A DNA stretch of 64,000 nt from Hyphomonadaceae bacterium UKL13-1. GTDB lineage: Bacteria > Pseudomonadota > Alphaproteobacteria > Caulobacterales > Aquidulcibacteraceae. The DNA lies in assembly GCA_001602435.1 (NCBI GenBank), contig CP012156.1:1260001-1324000 (forward strand), given 5' to 3'. Both the position numbers and the translations under genes were made by a program. Below the pieces are notes generated by a model. It did no database searches. It had not been told where the DNA came from and saw only the letters and a program-made list of their open reading frames with translations. Below, piece by piece: positions 1 through 9,248 of this stretch (its first letter is position 1; each line of letters begins with the position of its first letter).

Positions 1-1
1 G

Positions 2-202
2 CTGAGTGCCAAGGGCAAAGCCCTCAATGGTGTCATGCTGATGCTGGGCGAATGGGGGCGGACTGCCGTTGACGGCCAACCCGAAACCCAAATCCGCCAT
101 CGCCACCAAACCTGCGGCCACGTGCTGACGCCTTATGTCGCTTGTGCTGCGTGCGGGGAAGAAGTGGTGGCGAAGGATGTCCGCGCGGTGCGGGCAGCGT
201 GA
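2..202 (+). CDS. HxlR-family winged-helix transcriptional regulator, C-terminal part
   Basis: The window opens inside this gene; only the last 66 codons are present, ending in TGA at 200-202. The visible part reads LSAKGKALNGVMLMLGEWG, the end of the winged helix ('LT.KG..L..VL..L..WG') of HxlR/MarR-like regulators. A cysteine pair (CAACGEE) and the ending KDVRAV follow, as in HxlR proteins whose tails carry 'H..CG....C..CG....RDV'. These regulators bind DNA as dimers and often respond to redox or electrophile stress; the effector here cannot be told. The start and most of the DNA-binding domain lie upstream of the window. Confidence 0.6.
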   Translation: MSAKGKALNGVMLMLGEWGRTAVDGQPETQIRHRHQTCGHVLTPYVACAACGEEVVAKDVRAVRAA

Positions 203-295
203 GGGCTGGCCCAAGCCGCTTCACCGTTTGCGAGGATGCTGCCGAAGGAAGGGAGGCCGACTATGCCTAGGTCGCGTTCTTACCAAGCACTCAGC

Positions 296-1156
296 TTAAG
301 CGGCCTCAAATTCTTCTGAAGCAATTTGCCAGAGTAAATCTGCTTGGGTCCAGCGGTCATAGGCATCGCCACCTGTGCCATCACTCTGTGCTTGATGCGC
401 ATAATAGAGCCAATGGGTTTGACCGCCGAAGGGCACTTTGTAAGGCAAAAGCTCAATCGCAAAGATCAGAACATTCTTGTGGTCAGAAGCCGCTTTGAAC
501 GCGGTAAAACAGCGTCGCCACATCTCGCGAAAATGGACAACAAAGGGGCGCTGATCGCCTGGGGCGATGCTAACTTGGGCATGGCACGCGTCTGCGATCC
601 TGCCGTGCAGGAAGCGAACACGCTCAAAAATTGGCATGAGGAAGTCAAACTTGGCTTCAATGTCCCCATAGGTCATCTCATGGCCGCAATAATAGTGCGA
701 CAAGTCCGCGTTGAACCTGACCTCTGGAAAGCGCCCAACCATATCGACCGTCCGACGGATGTCTTGGGTTATCGTCGCGCGATGGGTCTCAATATAGAGA
801 GGATAATCATGCTGCGCCGAGGCCTCTAGAACGGCGCCAACCAAACGATCCATTTCTAAATCTGTCTCAAGGCCGGTGCCGACATGTAAGGTGGTCGCGT
901 CTAGGCCTAATTCATGGTGCTGTCTGGCGATGGAAGCCGCGTTTTCGGGCGTCAAAACCCGCCCCATGCCGGTTGCCTTCAGCCCAGCGGCCAAAACGTG
1001 CTCTGGAAAATAGTGCTGCACCCCTGCATAGCCTGCCGTTTTGGCAGCCTCGATAATAGCACCAAAATCGCCCTTCGGCCCTGCAGACCAGTCGGGTAGA
1101 CCCATCCCAGTGACACTGTTCAGATCGCGACGCAGAAACGGCTTTGGGTGCTTCAT
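296..1156 (-). CDS. Sugar phosphate isomerase/epimerase-like TIM-barrel protein
   Basis: 286 residues in the size range of the xylose isomerase-like TIM-barrel (AP_endonuc_2) superfamily. Family-like features are an early GYAGVQHYFPEHV segment, TLHVGTG, the ETHRAT strand end, FNADLSHYYCGHE and RFLHGRIAD, which place metal-binding Glu, Asp and His residues at strand ends. The substrate is unknown; most relatives isomerise or epimerise sugars. The longest frame begins at a TTG (1237), but the extra 27 residues are basic and unlike the family. ATG at 1156 has GCGGA eight bases upstream; ATG at 1165 is the alternative. It is divergent from the PhyH gene. Confidence 0.65.
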   Translation of the reverse strand: MKHPKPFLRRDLNSVTGMGLPDWSAGPKGDFGAIIEAAKTAGYAGVQHYFPEHVLAAGLKATGMGRVLTPENAASIARQHHELGLDATTLHVGTGLETDLEMDRLVGAVLEASAQHDYPLYIETHRATITQDIRRTVDMVGRFPEVRFNADLSHYYCGHEMTYGDIEAKFDFLMPIFERVRFLHGRIADACHAQVSIAPGDQRPFVVHFREMWRRCFTAFKAASDHKNVLIFAIELLPYKVPFGGQTHWLYYAHQAQSDGTGGDAYDRWTQADLLWQIASEEFEAA

Positions 1157-1265
1157 CAATTTCATCCGCTTTGTGATGCCGACGCTTACATTGGCGCTTT
1201 TTAGACAAAAACGACTTTGAGCGATCTTGCTACGCAAGGGCGCTTATCGTGCCTCATAAGCATTA

Positions 1266-1294
1266 TTGACCCTTGGTAACAAAACAATTAATCT
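1266..1294 (+). promoter_or_regulatory. Candidate sigma-70 promoter for the PhyH gene
   Basis: TTGACC (1266-1271) and TAATCT (1289-1294) are separated by 17 bases in the AT-rich divergent gap between the isomerase-like gene and the PhyH gene. Transcription would start near 1301 and leave a leader of about 100 bases before the GTG at 1402. Consensus match only. Confidence 0.4.
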
Positions 1295-1401
1295 ACGAAA
1301 TGGGACACTTATCCTGTTTGTATCTCTGATAATTGAACCGTGACACCCTGCGCCAAACGCAGCATTTTTGGACTAATACATACCAAGCGGGAGAACTCGA
1401 A

Positions 1402-2217
1402 GTGGCCTCTATAACAAAAGCCGAACAGGAAGCGTGGGAAACCGATGGCTATTTCATTCGCCGGGGTTTTGACAGCGCGAAAAATGTTCAAGCCATGTGC
1501 GATGAACTGGTTGATCTGATCCGCGCTGATCCGCCCAGTGCACACTCTGGCCATCCCGGCTACCTCATTGATGGCGCTTTATATGTGCAGCCAGAAGCAA
1601 AAACCCCGCCCCATGCCGTCAACCCAGAAGACTTTGTAGCCAAGGTTTTTAACGCACATTTGGTCGGAAATACCCGCGATTTTGCCCATTCACCTGCCGT
1701 GGGTGAGCTTGTCGGTGACATATTGGGGCCTGATTTGGATGTGTTTCAAACACAGTTCATTCTGAAGAATCCGGGCGCTTGGGGCCAGCCGTGGCATCAA
1801 GATAGCCACTACTTCAACTTTGACCAGCAGCCTCAAGTTGGGCTGTGGTTGGCACTCACAGAAGCCACTTTAGAAAATGGTTGTCTCCATGTGATCCCGG
1901 GGTCCCATAAGCGGCCCCTGCAACGCCATGAGCCTGATCTGCGCCCCGGTGCCAATCAAGGTTACCTTGAAATCATGGGGCTGAATGAGGAGCGCTCGGT
2001 TCCCGTCACCATGAGTCCCGGCGATCTCCTCGTGTTTCACTCTTACTTAATCCACCGCTCGACCGACAATGTCGCGCCGTCACGTCGTGCGGCAATGGTC
2101 TATCATTTTGGTCGTGCAAACACCGTCAATCTTGCCGGGCCGGAAGTTCAGAAACTTCAAGCCATGGTCACAAGCTGGGCACCCGTGTTGCGGGATGGCC
2201 AGACTGTCGCGGCCTAG
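1402..2217 (+). CDS. Phytanoyl-CoA dioxygenase (PhyH) family protein
   Basis: 271 residues. PhyH proteins are Fe(II)/2-oxoglutarate-dependent hydroxylases. The iron triad is visible: His and Asp in WHQDSHYF and the distal His in HSYLIHRSTDN, followed by the SRRAAM arginine expected to bind 2-oxoglutarate. The core strand LWLALTEATLENGCLHVIPGSH is typical of the family. The frame opens at TTG 1333, but GTG at 1402 has GGGAG eight bases upstream and gives the usual N-terminus just before the EAWETDGYFI helix, so I place the start there. The substrate is not predictable; bacterial members act on lipids, amino acids or natural products. Confidence 0.8.
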   Translation: MASITKAEQEAWETDGYFIRRGFDSAKNVQAMCDELVDLIRADPPSAHSGHPGYLIDGALYVQPEAKTPPHAVNPEDFVAKVFNAHLVGNTRDFAHSPAVGELVGDILGPDLDVFQTQFILKNPGAWGQPWHQDSHYFNFDQQPQVGLWLALTEATLENGCLHVIPGSHKRPLQRHEPDLRPGANQGYLEIMGLNEERSVPVTMSPGDLLVFHSYLIHRSTDNVAPSRRAAMVYHFGRANTVNLAGPEVQKLQAMVTSWAPVLRDGQTVAA

Positions 2218-2240
2218 AAGAAATAGCTGGCCATCGCTCT

Positions 2241-2281
2241 AAAGGTCCCGGCTGTGTACCTGTGTCATAGCGGGGGCCTTT
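2241..2281. terminator. Bidirectional hairpin between convergent genes
   Basis: AAAGGTCCCGGCTGTG (2241-2256) pairs with CATAGCGGGGGCCTTT (2266-2281) over 16 positions with two G-U wobbles and one mismatch, around a 9-base loop. It lies between the ends of the PhyH gene and the Ycf48-like gene and could serve both. The T-run is short, so termination strength is uncertain. Confidence 0.5.
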
Positions 2282-2286
2282 AGCGC

Positions 2287-3378
2287 TTAAAGATTTAAAC
2301 GGCTGACCTGCACCCCAATGGCAAAGGCTGTCTTCCCGTTAGCGGCCACGCGAACCTTATTGACGGCAGGGCCCATGCTGGGGGCAGGGGTCCAACTCTT
2401 GCCACCATCTTGGGTCTCAAAGCCTTGTTGGCGGGTGCCGATAAAGCCGCGATTGGCATCGACAAAGCCAATGCCGAATTGGCGGGCAGCGGCATCTTGG
2501 GTCAAGGGCATTTCGGCCCAGCTTTTGCCACCATTAGTCGTCTTGATGAAAACCTGATTGGCATTTTTATCGTCATAGGTTTGCACGGTGGCATAGCCAA
2601 TGTCCTTGGTTGGAAAGCACATCTTCCAGCAATTTTCGAAATTGCGCGTGCCCCGATAAGCCTCTTGCCACGTCTGGCCGCCATCCTCGGTACGCAAAAT
2701 CAGGGCTTGGGCTTGCTCCAGATCGCCGGAACTTGCGGCGCAGACAAAGCCCGTGGTTGGGCTTAGGAATTTGACGTCTAAAATCATGCCGGCTTGGGCG
2801 GTCAGATCGATGACTTTCCAACTTTCGCCACTGTCTTGCGAACGCAAGATAAAAGCCGGGCCACCCACGCGGCCTGCGGCATGGATAAGGTGGCTCACCT
2901 TGGCTTCGCCCTGATAGATGCGGCGGGTCGGCAGAATATCAATACCACAAATGCCCTTCACCCGCTCAATGCCGTCAGCCATCACCTTCTGCCAGCTCTT
3001 GCCGCCATCTGTCGTGCGATAAAGGGGGTGGGGGTCGGTGACGCCCGGATAATAGTCCGTGCCGACATTGCCTAGAAAGCCAATTTGCGTATCGACAAAA
3101 CCCAGCGCGCGAATGAAGGTGCCCGGCTGGTCCCAAATCTTGGCCCAGACATCGCCGCCATCAAGGCTTTGGTACAATTTGCCCGCCCCATTGCCATACC
3201 AAGCCGTTCGTCCATCGGCGAGCACCACCAAATCATCCTGCTTGCCGCGATAGGGCTCGGTGATCAGCTTTTGCCAAAGCGGTGCAGCGTTTTGGGCTTG
3301 GGTGGCTGTCGCCACGGTGCCCGTCATAAGGCCGGCCAGGCCAAAGGAAAGCTCGCGCTTTGTGAGTTCAAAGGTCAT
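2287..3378 (-). CDS. Ycf48/BNR-repeat beta-propeller protein, exported
   Basis: 363 residues with an N-terminal signal sequence (ELSFGLAGLMTGTVATATQAQ, cleavage expected after TQA). The rest is built of repeats ending in 'T.DGG.SW' or close variants: QSLDGGDVWAK, RTTDGGKSWQK, RSQDSGESWKV, RTEDGGQTWQE, KTTNGGKSWAE, ETQDGGKSWTP. This is the Ycf48/HCF136-like sialidase-type propeller signature. In phototrophs Ycf48 helps assemble photosystem II; in heterotrophs the exported relatives have no settled function, so only the fold is claimed. It is convergent with the PhyH gene and divergent from DAHP synthase. Confidence 0.75.
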   Translation of the reverse strand: MTFELTKRELSFGLAGLMTGTVATATQAQNAAPLWQKLITEPYRGKQDDLVVLADGRTAWYGNGAGKLYQSLDGGDVWAKIWDQPGTFIRALGFVDTQIGFLGNVGTDYYPGVTDPHPLYRTTDGGKSWQKVMADGIERVKGICGIDILPTRRIYQGEAKVSHLIHAAGRVGGPAFILRSQDSGESWKVIDLTAQAGMILDVKFLSPTTGFVCAASSGDLEQAQALILRTEDGGQTWQEAYRGTRNFENCWKMCFPTKDIGYATVQTYDDKNANQVFIKTTNGGKSWAEMPLTQDAAARQFGIGFVDANRGFIGTRQQGFETQDGGKSWTPAPSMGPAVNKVRVAANGKTAFAIGVQVSRLNL

Positions 3379-3552
3379 GTGGATTCAACCCCTCATCGTC
3401 ATCCAACCCGCGACCCCTAACTCGTGGGTTTGTTCGGTCAAGTTAAAGCTTGGTAGGGTTTGTTGAAATCCTGCATCCAAACTGGTGCCCAAGTTCGACA
3501 AAAGGTCTCGCTAAGGCTATGACGGCACGAACCTTTCCACTGGAAATTAAAC

Positions 3553-4938
3553 ATGACTTGGACGCCCTCATCTTGGCGCGCATTGCCCGCCCGCCATATT
3601 CCTTCTGATTACCCCGATCCAGCCGCCGTGCTGGCGGTGGAACAGCGCTTGTCTAAGAAGCCGCCATTGGTGGTGGCTTCGGAGATTGAGAAGCTGAAAG
3701 CAGAACTGGCGCGCGTCTCTAAGGGCGAAGCCTTTTTGCTGCAGGGCGGCGATTGCGCCGAGAGCTTTGCGGAGTTTGAGGCTGACCGCATCACCCGCTA
3801 TTTCCGCGTGTTCTTGCAAATGGCAGTCGCTTTGACCTTTGCCGGTGGCAAGCATGTGGTGAAGGTTGGCCGTGTGGCGGGCCAATTTGCCAAGCCCCGT
3901 TCGGAGCCTACCGAAGTGATTGATGGCGTCAGCCTGCCGTCCTATCGGGGTGACAATATCAATGGCTCGGCCTTTACCCCAGAAAGCCGGATCCCTGATC
4001 CAGAGCGTTTGGTCGAAGCCTATAACCAAAGCACGGCAAGCTTGAACCTGCTTCGCGCGCTGGCGACTGGGGGCTATGCCGACCTTGAAAACGTCAATCG
4101 CTGGAACCTGAAATTTGCCAAGAAGCAGGGCAAGGCATCGGCCGAATATGTGAAACTGTGCCATCGGATCGAGGAAAGCCTTGAGTTCATGGATGGTCTG
4201 GGTCTAACCGGACCAGCTGGTATTGCGACCGACACAGTCGACTTCTTTACGAGCCACGAGGCCTTGTTGCTGGGCTATGAAGAAGCCATGACCCGGCAAG
4301 ACCAATTGTTTGGTTCCGGTGCTTATTACGACACCTCAGCCCATATGGTGTGGATCGGCGATCGCACCCGCCAGCTCGATCACGCCCATGTCGAATTCTG
4401 CCGTGGCATTGCCAATCCGATTGGTGTGAAGTGCGGACCGAGCTTGGACGCGGATGAGTTGTTGGCGCTGCTCGACAAGCTGAACCCCAAGAATGAGGCA
4501 GGCCGTATCGTGCTGATCGCGCGCTTTGGCTCTGACAAGATTGCCGCAGGCCTGCCGAAACTGGTCCGCAAAGTCACCGATGCAGGACGCAGCGTGGTTT
4601 GGTCGTCGGACCCCATGCATGGCAATACGCTGAAGACGGCTTCTGGCTATAAGACGCGGCCGTTTGAACGGGTGGCAAGCGAAGTCAATGACTTCATGGA
4701 TATTGTCCGCGCCGAAGGGGCTTATCCCGGCGGCGTGCATCTGGAAATGACAGGTGATGACGTGACCGAATGCACGGGTGGCGCAACCCCTGTGACCGAA
4801 GATGCCTTGTCGAGCCGCTATCGCACCCATTGCGACCCGCGCCTGAATGCGGACCAGGCCATTGAGCTGGCTTTCACCATCGCCAATGGCCTGCGGGAAG
4901 GCCGCCAACAGCGGCGCTTGGCAGCAGCAGGGCTTTAA
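3553..4938 (+). CDS. 3-deoxy-7-phosphoheptulonate (DAHP) synthase, class II
   Basis: 461 residues, the length of plant-type (class II) DAHP synthases. The enzyme condenses phosphoenolpyruvate with erythrose 4-phosphate, the first step of the shikimate pathway, in the cytoplasm. Family landmarks: PSSWRALPARHIPSDYPD at the N-terminus, LLQGGDCAESF with the metal-binding Cys, the GDRTRQLDHAHVEFCRGI segment, GVKCGPS, SDPMHGNT with a metal-binding His, and GGVHLEMTGDDVTEC with a metal-binding Glu. The start follows GGAA nine bases upstream. It stands alone between two minus-strand genes, so it is probably monocistronic. Confidence 0.95.
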   Translation: MTWTPSSWRALPARHIPSDYPDPAAVLAVEQRLSKKPPLVVASEIEKLKAELARVSKGEAFLLQGGDCAESFAEFEADRITRYFRVFLQMAVALTFAGGKHVVKVGRVAGQFAKPRSEPTEVIDGVSLPSYRGDNINGSAFTPESRIPDPERLVEAYNQSTASLNLLRALATGGYADLENVNRWNLKFAKKQGKASAEYVKLCHRIEESLEFMDGLGLTGPAGIATDTVDFFTSHEALLLGYEEAMTRQDQLFGSGAYYDTSAHMVWIGDRTRQLDHAHVEFCRGIANPIGVKCGPSLDADELLALLDKLNPKNEAGRIVLIARFGSDKIAAGLPKLVRKVTDAGRSVVWSSDPMHGNTLKTASGYKTRPFERVASEVNDFMDIVRAEGAYPGGVHLEMTGDDVTECTGGATPVTEDALSSRYRTHCDPRLNADQAIELAFTIANGLREGRQQRRLAAAGL

Positions 4939-4955
4939 TTCCTTACCCTGCTGCT
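4923..4955. terminator. Hairpin at the end of DAHP synthase
   Basis: AGCAGCAGGG (4923-4932) and CCCTGCTGCT (4946-4955) form a perfect 10-bp stem spanning the stop codon, between two convergent genes. There is no real U-tract, so it may be an RNA 3'-end stabiliser rather than a classical terminator. Confidence 0.4.
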
Positions 4956-4965
4956 TCAGGCTGTC

Positions 4966-5490
4966 TTAATGCGGATGGCCGCCATGGCCCATGTCGCCCT
5001 CGGTCTTTTGGCTAGGGTTCTCGACGACAGGCATGGCAAAGCCGACTTTGCGGTTGCCTGCAAAAGTCAATTCGACTGGGAAGCTGTCGCCCGGTTTCAG
5101 AGGGTCCTTAATCCCAAACACCATCAGATGGAGGCCACCCGGGGCCAGCACGGCTGTGCCCTTGGCGGGAATCTCAACCTGCTCGACTTGGCGCATTTGC
5201 GCCATGCCGTCTGCCCCTTTGAGGTGGGCGTGCAGCTCGACCCGTTCAGCCTTCGGGCTGCTCGCCCCCACCAGTTTCTGAGCCTTGTCGCTGCTATTGG
5301 TCAACGTCAGATAGCCAGCGGTGACGTCGCGGCCATTGGGCGGCAAGCGTAGGCGGGGCTCACTTATCTCCATCCCGTCAATCTTGGCGACCGCCAACAT
5401 CGGGGCTGGGGGCGTCATGGCAGGCTCGCACGCCGCCAAGCCAGTAAAAGCGATGAAAAATAGTGGTAAAGCTCGAATGCTGAAAGTCAT
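4966..5490 (-). CDS. PCu(A)C-type periplasmic copper chaperone, lipoprotein
   Basis: 174 residues. Signal peptide with lipobox LAAC (Cys21), so predicted to be a lipoprotein. PCu(A)C (DUF461) proteins carry Cu(I) to the CuA site of cytochrome oxidase. The motif H(M)x10Mx21HxM is represented by His87/His89, Met96/Met99, His121 and Met123. The C-terminal tail GDMGHGGHPH could bind extra copper. Start: TAGGAG six bases upstream of the ATG. It is the last gene of a four-gene operon behind the PepSY gene (9-base gap), which points to copper acquisition. Confidence 0.88.
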   Translation of the reverse strand: MTFSIRALPLFFIAFTGLAACEPAMTPPAPMLAVAKIDGMEISEPRLRLPPNGRDVTAGYLTLTNSSDKAQKLVGASSPKAERVELHAHLKGADGMAQMRQVEQVEIPAKGTAVLAPGGLHLMVFGIKDPLKPGDSFPVELTFAGNRKVGFAMPVVENPSQKTEGDMGHGGHPH

Positions 5491-5499
5491 GACAAACTC

Positions 5500-6867
5500 C
5501 TAATGGGTGGCAGGTTGGGCGAGGCCCAGAAAGTGGCGAGTGCTGGGGATGCGGCTTAAAATCAGTCGCTCCATCACCGCGACAAGGATTAGGCAGGCTC
5601 CCAGAACCGGCAGGAACAGCCCAAAGACAAAGATCAACAGGCCTATGCCAACGCCAATCTTTTGGTCTGGAATAGGCGGTGGGGCACCCAACACCCCTTC
5701 AGGTGCCCGCTTGCGCCACATCATAAAGGCCGAGACCGACAAGGTGATCAAGCCCAGAGCCGTTAATACCCCTAAGGCCTGATTGAGTGGGCCAAACAAT
5801 TGGCCTTCGTGGGCCGCGATGCCGACGCCTACAGCCTGATCAATCACATGCTTGTCGCCAAAGGCCTCCCGACTGACCTCACTGCCATCTTGCGCGCTAA
5901 AGGCGATCTCGACGCGGCTAATGCGATCTCCGGCCAACGATCGGGCCATCCAATTGGGGTTCTTGCCATTGGGCGGGGTGATGGTGACCGGTGGGGCCAA
6001 ACGCGCCGCCCGCGCACTGGCAGCAATGTCGTCGACATTGGCGACATAATACGGCGCGTCATGACCTTGGTGCGAGAAGACCTGCTCGGTAGCTTCGCGT
6101 TCCGCCGTCCGGCTCTGGGTCCAGTCCTTGGAGACAGCCGCCGTCCCCGTGAGATCGCGCACCATGTCAAAGCCCTTGCCCCAGACATTGGTCCAAGGCA
6201 GGCCGGTGAGCAACAAGAAGAGCGCAAAAAACGAAACCCACATGCCGGTGACCGCATGAATATCGCGCCAAAAGACCTTGGACCCAGCATGGAGGCGTGG
6301 GATCAAGACCCCGTGCAAGCCTTGGGCGGTGCGGGGCCACCACAGATAAAGCCCTGTCACCACCATCACGATGGCCCAAGAGGCTGCCAGTTCAACAATC
6401 AGCGAGCCATTATCCCCCATCAGTAATTCGCCGTGAATCGTTCGGACCACCGCCATCAAGCGCTCCTCGCGGGGGATGGCTTTGAGGATTTCAAGGCTGG
6501 TTGGGTGCACATAGACGATGGTGTCTTCGCCGCCTTTGGTAACGAGGACTTGGGCGGCATCCTTGGGGCCATCGGGGAGGCGATAGGATTTAAAGCTGGA
6601 GCCCTCTATTTGTTTGAGGGCGATCTGCACCTGCTGGCTGACCGGGGCACTCGGCCCGGTCATCACAAGATTAGTATAGGGCCGGTCTAAAGCGGCCTCA
6701 ATCTGGGGTTTGAACAGATAGAGGCTGCCAGTGATCGACAACAGGATGATGAAAGGAATGCAGAAAAGCCCGGCGTAAAAATGCCAGCGCCACAGCATGC
6801 GATAGAGGCGGGCTCGTCTTTCTGGGGCCGATGGAGCCGTTTGGATTGGGGCTGAAACATCTGTCAT
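5500..6867 (-). CDS. PepSY-associated TM helix (PiuB-like) inner-membrane protein
   Basis: 455 residues. Four or so membrane segments: WHFYAGLFCIPFIILLSITGSLYLF near the N-terminus, a pair around residues 150-220 including WAIVMVVTGLYLWWP and FFALFLLLTGLPW, ALGVLTALGLITLSVSAFMMW, and a C-terminal pair. PepSY-like periplasmic domains lie between. Proteins of this family are metal- or siderophore-linked membrane reductases or transport partners. Start: AGGAG seven bases upstream of the ATG; the gene begins 9 bases after the TonB receptor. With PCu(A)C downstream and DUF2946 upstream, the metal is more likely copper than iron, by inference. Confidence 0.8.
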   Translation of the reverse strand: MTDVSAPIQTAPSAPERRARLYRMLWRWHFYAGLFCIPFIILLSITGSLYLFKPQIEAALDRPYTNLVMTGPSAPVSQQVQIALKQIEGSSFKSYRLPDGPKDAAQVLVTKGGEDTIVYVHPTSLEILKAIPREERLMAVVRTIHGELLMGDNGSLIVELAASWAIVMVVTGLYLWWPRTAQGLHGVLIPRLHAGSKVFWRDIHAVTGMWVSFFALFLLLTGLPWTNVWGKGFDMVRDLTGTAAVSKDWTQSRTAEREATEQVFSHQGHDAPYYVANVDDIAASARAARLAPPVTITPPNGKNPNWMARSLAGDRISRVEIAFSAQDGSEVSREAFGDKHVIDQAVGVGIAAHEGQLFGPLNQALGVLTALGLITLSVSAFMMWRKRAPEGVLGAPPPIPDQKIGVGIGLLIFVFGLFLPVLGACLILVAVMERLILSRIPSTRHFLGLAQPATH

Positions 6868-6876
6868 TTTGGGCTC

Positions 6877-9183
6877 CTAAAGTTTCAGCTTCACGTCGAA
6901 CACGAAGGTCCGTTGTGGCAGGGGGTGAGAGACATAGGCTTGGTCATTATTGAGATTGTCCACACCTAGATTGAGCTGGACCTTCTCGGTCAGGTCATAA
7001 GTCAGACGTGTATCGACAAGAAAATACTCGGTCTGGAACCCATAGACACTGCCTTCGCGGCCAAACAAATCAGAGGTTGGGGTCGTGGCCTGCCGCCAAC
7101 CTAATGAGGCGCGCAGTTTGGGGCTCAATTTGTAACGCAAATTGCCGCTCGACCGCCATTCGGGAATGCGTGGGAAGCGATTGCCGACCGTTTCAGGATT
7201 GGACAAATTGCGCACGGTCGTGGCGTCCATCTTGCTGACGCTCGCGTTCAGATCGAGACCAGTGACCCAAAGGTCCTTGGCTTCAAAGATAAGCTCCACA
7301 CCTGATTGCGTTACCAGATCGACATTCTTGAAGCTAGAGACGACGGTCCCGAATTGATTGAGGCCACTGAAGGAGAAGATGGCGTCCTCTATATCTTGAT
7401 AGAAAGCACTGGCTGTAATCTGCACAGGACCGACCTTGCCTCGACCCATCAAAGTGATGTCAGTCGAGCGTTCAGGGCGCAAATTGGGATCAAAGCTTTG
7501 TGGGTCGATTTCACGCGTGATGTCGTCGATCCGGCCTTGGAACAATTCCCCCACTGTCGGGAAGCGGGTCGCACTACCCAGCGAAAGTTGCATCACGACG
7601 CCCTCTGTGATTTCAGCTTGGATCGAAGCTTTTGGGCTGAAAGCACCGTCCGTCCGGGTTGGATAGGCGTCCGCCAGCAGCGCCGTTGCGGATTGACGCG
7701 CAATTGAGCCGTCAAAAGCGCGCCACCGGTCATAACGACCGCCAAGTGTGAGCGTGACTGTGTCGGTTAGATCAATAGCATCCTCGACCCACAGGCCCAG
7801 AGACTCCGTCTTGCCAGCGGTTGAGGACGCAAAGGTCCGCCCTTTAGCCGCGCTCCAAGTGGTGACGTTGAACGTGTTCTGCGCCGTCTCATAGCGATTG
7901 GCATTTAGGCCAAAGCCGACATTGTGATTGCCAAAGCTCTGGTCAAACGTGATGTCAGCAGCATACCAGCCGGGATTGTCCTGCACTTGATACGTGCCCG
8001 CACCATCTGACAGACCGGTCAAGTAGTCTCGCGAGGTCTTGGTATTCCAGACCGGCATCCAATAGCGGGAAAAATTGCTGAGGATATCCCACCCCGCCAA
8101 AGCACCTGTAAGCTTAAGGCCTGTAAGATATTCGGTGCGTTCAAATTCTGAAGAGGTAAGGCCGGTGGCATTCCAAATTTGGTTGTTAAAGCGCACGCGG
8201 CCTTGGCCGACAGGTGCCCCATTGGCATCTTTTAAGAAGGTGCGGGTATCGCGCAAGGTTTGGTCTGTCGTCCAGCCAAACAGCATGGCATCCGCCGTCC
8301 AGCCCGGTGCAAAGTCATAGGCAACTCGAAGGCGGGCTTGATTTTGAACGACGCCAACCGGGGAGGCCGCTCCAAAAACCGGCGTTGCAAGCTCTGGGTC
8401 CACAAAGGCCCCGGTAACTGTCGTTGCCGCAGCTGTGCCGGTTGCAGGGGTCAGGAGATTGTATGTCATGGACTGGCCGACATTGTCGAACCGGCGGAAG
8501 CCAGCGCGAAGCCGCAGCTTTCCGTCTTTCGTCACATAGGTACCACCGCCCTCAACGCTATAGCCTGTGAAGGTTTCATCAAAGCCATATTCCACAAATG
8601 GCATGATCATGGTTTGGGCGTTCAGATAAGCCCCGGTCTTCTTGGGCTCGTCGGTGGTGACTGAGACCACGCCCCCCATCGAATTGCCGCCATAGCGGGC
8701 AGAGTAAGGGCCATAGACGATGTCGAACTGGCGCACATCGGCTGGGCCAACCACATTCCATTTCGGTGGAAAGGAGAAAGAGTTCCCGAGAAAGTTGGAG
8801 ACCAGAAAGCCATCCACCATCACAATGGTCCGCGCACTTTGAACGGTATTGGCCCCGCGCAGAGCCACCACTGCATTATCATCGCCCGCAAAGCGTTTGC
8901 GAACGAAGAAGTTCGGCGCATATTTCATCAAGTCTTCGACATTGATGGCATTTACGGCTTCAAAGTCCGCTTTACCGAGCGAGACAGACAGGCCCCTAGG
9001 TACAACTGTTATCGGGGTGTCTCGCTGGCCGACAACGATGATGGTTTCGGTTGGCTTTTCGGAATCTGAGGCTGGAGAATCCTGCGCCAAAAGTGCGCTA
9101 GGGGTGGACAGGCAAGTTGCCGCCAATAGGGCCTTTAAAAAGAATATATTGCGCCCACGCGGCGCTTTTTTGAGGGGGGGCAT
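6877..9183 (-). CDS. TonB-dependent outer-membrane receptor, probably for copper
   Basis: 768 residues: signal peptide (FFLKALLAATCLSTPSALLAQ), a TonB-box-like stretch around ETIIVVGQ, a plug domain (DLMKYAPNFFVRKRF through the RGANTVQSARTIVMVDGF and YGPYSARYGGNSMGGVVSV blocks), then a beta-barrel ending in RTFVFDVKLKL. It should import a scarce ligand across the outer membrane using TonB/ExbBD energy. The ligand is inferred from the operon partners (DUF2946, PepSY, PCu(A)C), an arrangement resembling the copper-starvation pcu operon of Bradyrhizobium. No strong Shine-Dalgarno is seen at the ATG. Confidence 0.88.
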   Translation of the reverse strand: MPPLKKAPRGRNIFFLKALLAATCLSTPSALLAQDSPASDSEKPTETIIVVGQRDTPITVVPRGLSVSLGKADFEAVNAINVEDLMKYAPNFFVRKRFAGDDNAVVALRGANTVQSARTIVMVDGFLVSNFLGNSFSFPPKWNVVGPADVRQFDIVYGPYSARYGGNSMGGVVSVTTDEPKKTGAYLNAQTMIMPFVEYGFDETFTGYSVEGGGTYVTKDGKLRLRAGFRRFDNVGQSMTYNLLTPATGTAAATTVTGAFVDPELATPVFGAASPVGVVQNQARLRVAYDFAPGWTADAMLFGWTTDQTLRDTRTFLKDANGAPVGQGRVRFNNQIWNATGLTSSEFERTEYLTGLKLTGALAGWDILSNFSRYWMPVWNTKTSRDYLTGLSDGAGTYQVQDNPGWYAADITFDQSFGNHNVGFGLNANRYETAQNTFNVTTWSAAKGRTFASSTAGKTESLGLWVEDAIDLTDTVTLTLGGRYDRWRAFDGSIARQSATALLADAYPTRTDGAFSPKASIQAEITEGVVMQLSLGSATRFPTVGELFQGRIDDITREIDPQSFDPNLRPERSTDITLMGRGKVGPVQITASAFYQDIEDAIFSFSGLNQFGTVVSSFKNVDLVTQSGVELIFEAKDLWVTGLDLNASVSKMDATTVRNLSNPETVGNRFPRIPEWRSSGNLRYKLSPKLRASLGWRQATTPTSDLFGREGSVYGFQTEYFLVDTRLTYDLTEKVQLNLGVDNLNNDQAYVSHPLPQRTFVFDVKLKL

Positions 9184-9248
9184 AATAGGGTTTCCAAGTC
9201 AAGAAATAGGCAAGCCGATGGAGGACCATCAGCACGGCTTAAGGGATC

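Noticed and set aside
344-829. Long plus-strand open frame of 161 codons opposite the TIM-barrel isomerase gene
   Set aside because: It lies wholly antisense to a gene with recognisable fold and shows no domain or ribosome site of its own.
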